From the NCBI GenBank assembly GCA_016180765.1, contig JACPAP010000020.1, positions 1 to 8,999 on the forward strand: a stretch of 8,999 nucleotides of DNA, written 5' to 3'. This DNA comes from Gemmatimonadota bacterium (GTDB taxonomy: Bacteria; Gemmatimonadota; Gemmatimonadetes; Gemmatimonadales; GWC2-71-9). Below, piece by piece: positions 6,952-8,999 of this stretch; within the stretch, counting starts at the first letter, position 1; each line of letters opens with the position of its first letter. The translations under genes were made by a program, and so were the position numbers. A model generated the notes under the pieces. It ran no database searches and had not been told where the DNA came from. It worked only from the letters and a program-made list of their open reading frames with translations.

Positions 6952-7235
6952 GGTGCCAGCGAGCGATAGAGGTCCCGGAGATGATGATCCCGAAGATCGC
7001 GTACCGATTCCCACAGCTCGCTTTCGCTGGTTCCGCAGAGGATCTCGCCCGTGGTCGTCGGTGTCTCGGCGTCGGGCGGAAAGAACATCAGCCGGCCGCG
7101 CCAGGTGCCGTCCTCGGCCCGGCGCACTTCGACTTGGACGGCGATCAGCGCCGCGCCATAGCGGACCGGGGGCAGATCATGAAGTGAAGGCTCGTTGGGG
7201 TTGGAAAGGCCGTAGCGGACCGGGTTGGCCGGCAT
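6948..7235 (-). CDS. 95-aa protein of unknown function, coupled to the DHp gene
   Basis: I do not recognise this family. From the ATG at 7233-7235 it has no signal peptide or membrane segment. Residues 28-52 form a beta-rich stretch (AALIAVQVEV, then WRGRLMFF). Residues 69-93 form a charged helix (TSESELWESVRDLRDH then HLRDLYRSL). The single Cys is C66 in GEILCG. The pattern suggests a small soluble alpha/beta domain. A GTG three codons upstream is rejected as the start because it overlaps the AGGGAG ribosome binding site, whereas the ATG has that site 8 nt upstream. It overlaps the DHp-only gene by 4 nt (ATGA), so the pair is probably co-translated and may act together in signalling, which is inferred from position only. 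Confidence 0.68.
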   Translation of the reverse strand: MPANPVRYGLSNPNEPSLHDLPPVRYGAALIAVQVEVRRAEDGTWRGRLMFFPPDAETPTTTGEILCGTSESELWESVRDLRDHHLRDLYRSLAP

Positions 7236-7243
7236 CGCGAGCA

Positions 7244-7249
7244 CTCCCT
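7244..7249 (-). promoter_or_regulatory. Ribosome binding site AGGGAG of the 95-aa gene
   Basis: The minus strand reads AGGGAG followed by 8 nt and the ATG at 7233-7235. The site shares a base with the alternative GTG codon at 7242-7244, so that GTG cannot be the start served by it. Confidence 0.55.
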
Positions 7250-7252
7250 AGG

Positions 7253-7262
7253 TTTGCGCAAA
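7253..7262. promoter_or_regulatory. Perfect 10-bp palindrome TTTGCGCAAA at the predicted transcription start
   Basis: TTTGCGCAAA is its own reverse complement. It lies across the predicted start site of the promoter at 7261-7288 and overlaps its -10. The -35 region contains a related TTGCG core and is framed by TCACT (7277-7281) and AGTGA (7290-7294), a 5-bp inverted repeat. A repressor operator is possible, but no regulator is identified. Confidence 0.4.
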
Positions 7263-7288
7263 TATAGCGACCCCTGTCACTTACGCAA
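7261..7288 (-). promoter_or_regulatory. Sigma70-type promoter of the 95-aa/DHp gene pair
   Basis: The minus strand carries TTGCGT (7283-7288), a 16-bp spacer and TATATT (7261-7266), which is 5 of 6 to the -10 consensus. The only AT-rich patch in this region is the -10. Transcription would start about 7254, leaving a short leader of about 19 nt before the ATG at 7235. Confidence 0.55.
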
Positions 7289-7297
7289 TAGTGAGCG

Positions 7298-7322
7298 CCC
7301 ACTCCCTACCGCCCCACCCCCC
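7298..7322 (-). other. G-quadruplex motif upstream of the small-gene promoter
   Basis: The minus strand has four G-runs (6, 4, 3 and 3 G) separated by loops of 1, 5 and 3 nt, which meets the usual G3+N1-7 quadruplex rule. It sits 10 nt upstream of the -35 element at 7283-7288, between that promoter and the 11-bp repeat arrays. Folding is predicted from sequence only. Confidence 0.5.
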
Positions 7323-7325
7323 ACC

Positions 7326-7452
7326 GGCAGAGACGGGGCAGAAGGGGCAGAAACAGGGCAGCAAGTAAGAAGCGGGAGCGACCTGGCGAAGAAGACACTG
7401 CCCTTCTTCTGCCCTTCTCCTGCCGTTTTCCTGCCCGTTTCCTGCCCTTATG
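7326..7452. repeat. Inverted pair of 11-bp CTGCCC repeat arrays
   Basis: The right arm (7398-7452) has five CTGCC units starting at 7398, 7409, 7420, 7431 and 7442, at exact 11-bp spacing with T-rich spacers such as CTGCCCTTCTT. The left arm (7326-7361) has four GGCAG units on the opposite strand, spaced 11, 9 and 11 bp. The arms face each other across a 36-nt loop. The inner 17 bases of each arm (7345-7361 and 7398-7414) can pair at 15 of 17 positions. It lies downstream of the M50 protease stop and upstream of the next promoter. It could be a terminator or attenuator, though there is no U-tract, or an array of protein-binding sites on one face of the helix. Confidence 0.75.
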
Positions 7453-7463
7453 CCCCACCCACC

Positions 7464-8579
7464 TCAGATGTAAAACGGAACCGGCGTAAACGTCGCCACG
7501 AACAACAGTGCGCTGGCCCACCCAAAGGGCCGGCGGTTGGGCGGAATGCGGCGATGGCGGTCCAGAACGGTGGGATGGGCCAGGCTGCCGCGGCCGAGGA
7601 TGACCGTAAAGAGCGCCCAGATCCACCAGCCCCAGAACCAGAAGCCGAGCACCAGTAGCGCGAACCACGAGGCACGGCCGACCCAGGCCTGGCGTCGGCC
7701 AATCAGGGCATAGAGCACGTGTCCGCCGTCCAGTTGGCCCAGCGGGAGAAGATTGAGCATAGTCACCAGCAAGCCGAGCCACCCCGCCAGGGCCAGGGGA
7801 TGAAGCAGCACGACGCTGCCATCCGCGAAGAGCTGGCGAGCGGCGGCCATGACCAGGGAGTCACCCAGGTACAGCGGCGTCCCCCCGATCATCACCAGTT
7901 GAGGCGCGGAGGCTTCGAGCGCGGGGACTGGCTGCGACGCCAGCAGCCCCGCGACCAGCATGAGCATGGCCACGACGAACCCGGCCCATGGCCCCGCGGC
8001 CCCCACGTCGAGCAGCTGCTGGCGGTCCACCACGGGCGAGCGCAGCCGAATGAACGCGCCGAACGTGCCCACGAAGTTCCACAGCGGAGGCGCCGGCAGG
8101 AAATACGGCGGGGAGGCATTGATGCCGTAGTGCTTGGCGGTGAGGTAGTGCCCGGTTTCGTGCGCCAGCAGGATGGCCATCAATCCCATAGCGAACTCGA
8201 GTCCCGGTCGCAGCCGGGTCACCCAATCCAACAGGGCCCGCCCGGCGTTGAGGAGCTCGGAGAGTCGAATGGCCGGTGCCCCCGGGGCGACACCGGCGAG
8301 CATGGCCCCGGCCATCCACATCGTCACGAATGTGGCCAGGAACAGGATGGCGTGGAGCCACCAGCGCTCCGGCTGGGGCCTCCCGAGGAGGCGAACCAGC
8401 ATGAGCCGGCCTTCGCCGTCGCCCGCCACCCAGTAGTGGACTCCGGGCCAGTCCCGGAGCGCCGCGCGTAACTCCGCCGACGGTCCCCAATGCGCCGGCG
8501 CCACCACGGCGTCCACGATCTCCCGGTCACGCGTGAGCGTGCTCCGCCAGTACTGGAAGAACGGTGTCAGCGACTTCAT
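7464..8579 (-). CDS. Site-2 protease family membrane metalloprotease (M50)
   Basis: A 371-aa product. After a soluble N-terminal part (about 1-72) there are roughly six hydrophobic segments (about 75-97, 127-148, 194-215, 257-279, 307-330, 352-369). The zinc site is HETGH at 140-144 in the second segment. The second metal/catalytic motif is N276-x2-P279-x3-LDGG (283-286), with D284 the third zinc ligand. DVGAAGPWAGF at 191-201 is typical of bacterial and plastid S2P relatives of the EGY type. No PDZ domain is obvious between the motifs. The family cuts membrane-bound substrates within the bilayer, often to release regulators; the substrate here is unknown. The ATG is preceded by AAGAGG. It is divergent from rho, and no anti-sigma factor is seen nearby. 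Confidence 0.93.
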   Translation of the reverse strand: MKSLTPFFQYWRSTLTRDREIVDAVVAPAHWGPSAELRAALRDWPGVHYWVAGDGEGRLMLVRLLGRPQPERWWLHAILFLATFVTMWMAGAMLAGVAPGAPAIRLSELLNAGRALLDWVTRLRPGLEFAMGLMAILLAHETGHYLTAKHYGINASPPYFLPAPPLWNFVGTFGAFIRLRSPVVDRQQLLDVGAAGPWAGFVVAMLMLVAGLLASQPVPALEASAPQLVMIGGTPLYLGDSLVMAAARQLFADGSVVLLHPLALAGWLGLLVTMLNLLPLGQLDGGHVLYALIGRRQAWVGRASWFALLVLGFWFWGWWIWALFTVILGRGSLAHPTVLDRHRRIPPNRRPFGWASALLFVATFTPVPFYI

Positions 8580-8586
8580 GGGCCTC

Positions 8587-8615
8587 TTGACGGGGTCTGC
8601 CGGGTCTCGTATGTT
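8587..8615 (+). promoter_or_regulatory. Sigma70-type promoter of rho
   Basis: TTGACG (8587-8592), a 17-bp spacer and TATGTT (8610-8615) match the consensus at 5 of 6 and 4 of 6 bases. It begins 8 bp upstream of the protease gene's start codon and points toward rho. It predicts a leader of about 120 nt for rho. No convincing promoter was found for the divergent protease gene. Confidence 0.55.
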
Positions 8616-8662
8616 GAGGCTGCAGCCACACTTCCCCAGAAATTATTCCCTAAGCATATCGC

Positions 8663-8690
8663 ACGGCTCGCCACCTACGGCTCGTCACCA
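8663..8690 (+). repeat. Two 14-bp tandem repeats in the rho leader
   Basis: ACGGCTCGCCACCT (8663-8676) is followed directly by ACGGCTCGTCACCA (8677-8690), 12 of 14 bases identical. The repeat is rich in pyrimidine-C steps, the kind of sequence Rho binds. It may be part of a Rho-responsive leader. Confidence 0.6.
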
Positions 8691-8691
8691 T

Positions 8692-8706
8692 AGCCCCCTT
8701 GGGGCT
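8692..8706 (+). promoter_or_regulatory. Hairpin in the rho leader
   Basis: AGCCCC-CTT-GGGGCT is a perfect 6-bp stem with a 3-nt loop, directly after the tandem repeats and 38 nt before the rho start. There is no U-tract, so it is not a standard intrinsic terminator. It could be a pause site or a translation control element. Confidence 0.45.
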
Positions 8707-8744
8707 GGACACAACCCTTCGCACCATGCTCGGAGTCCATCTCT

Positions 8745-8999
8745 GTGGACATTGCTGAACTGAAGCGAAAGTCCGTCGCGGAACTCCATGCGATGGCCGA
8801 ACAGCTCAACATCACCAACTATTCCGGCCTGCGCAAGCAGGATCTCATCTTCAGGATCGAGCAGTCGCTGCTGGACTCCGACACGGTGCTCCGCGGCGAG
8901 GGCGTATTGGAAATCCTGCCGGAAGGGTACGGGTTCCTCCGCAGCCAGGACTGGAATTACCTGTACGGCCCGGACGACATCTACGTGAGCCCCAGCCAG
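8745..8999 (+). CDS. rho: Transcription termination factor Rho (N-terminal 85 residues)
   Basis: A GTG start with GGAG 9 nt upstream, open to the right edge. Residues 1-43 are the helical Rho N-terminal domain (ELKRKSVAEL, then LRKQDLIFRI). From about residue 50 the cold-shock-like RNA-binding domain begins, with GEGVLEILPEGYGFLRS (51-67) and GPDDIYVSPSQ (75-85). These are near-identical to E. coli Rho, which has GDGVLEIL, GFGFLRS and GPDDIYVSPSQ. Rho is a hexameric RNA-dependent ATPase that loads on C-rich RNA and ends transcription. The ATPase domain lies outside the window. The long leader with repeats and a hairpin suggests autoregulation, which is known for rho in other bacteria. Confidence 0.97.
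   Translation, partial: MDIAELKRKSVAELHAMAEQLNITNYSGLRKQDLIFRIEQSLLDSDTVLRGEGVLEILPEGYGFLRSQDWNYLYGPDDIYVSPSQ

Noticed and set aside
6952..7014. Upstream extension of the DHp gene to an ATG at 7014
   Set aside because: It would overlap the 95-aa gene by over 60 nt and adds a Gly/Ser-rich stretch with no similarity to kinases. The ATGA overlap at 6948-6951 is the better start.
7326..7452. CRISPR array
   Set aside because: The repeats are 11 bp with no unique spacers and occur in opposed orientations. No cas gene is present.
7719..8471. Plus-strand open frame of 250 codons
   Set aside because: It is the antisense of the M50 protease gene, whose zinc motifs prove the minus-strand frame.

Overview
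The window looks like chromosome from a high-GC, Gram-negative bacterium. Lipoprotein signal peptides, an outer-membrane-type beta-barrel and a Rho factor of ordinary bacterial type are all present. The mix of cohesin-like, BIG2 and CsgG-like lipoproteins beside a GTG-started rho is what I would expect of Gemmatimonadota or a related phylum. That placement is an inference from gene style and was not tested by a search.

Layout. Positions 1-6556 hold a tight five-gene operon on the minus strand, read from high to low coordinates: a TPR/CsgG-like lipoprotein, a secreted beta-barrel-like protein, a lipoprotein with BIG2 and cohesin-like domains, a small cohesin-like lipoprotein, and a large secreted protein (cohesin-like, dockerin repeats, BIG2, beta-helix) that runs off the left edge. 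Adjacent genes overlap by 4 nt or lie 9-22 nt apart. Positions 6557-6756 hold a terminator-like hairpin, a weak promoter candidate and a tRNA-like remnant. Positions 6757-7235 hold two small overlapping minus-strand genes: a 95-aa protein of unknown function and a 64-aa protein that is only the phosphoacceptor (DHp) part of a histidine kinase. Positions 7236-7463 carry a compact promoter with palindromes, a G-quadruplex motif, and an inverted pair of 11-bp repeat arrays. A minus-strand M50 site-2 protease (7464-8579) and the plus-strand start of rho (8745 to the right edge) are divergent across a 165-bp regulatory region.

How the genes may work together. The operon reads as a cell-envelope system. 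Three consecutive products carry related cohesin-like domains marked by a K-L-G-S-(Y/F) motif and a second shared motif. One of them also carries a complete two-repeat dockerin. Two are lipoproteins, and the upstream genes supply a CsgG-like lipoprotein and a likely barrel. The simplest hypothesis is a surface-display scaffold in which a dockerin-bearing beta-helix protein docks onto lipid-anchored cohesin-like partners. This is the most interesting part of the window. The small DHp-only gene and the 11-bp repeat arrays come next.
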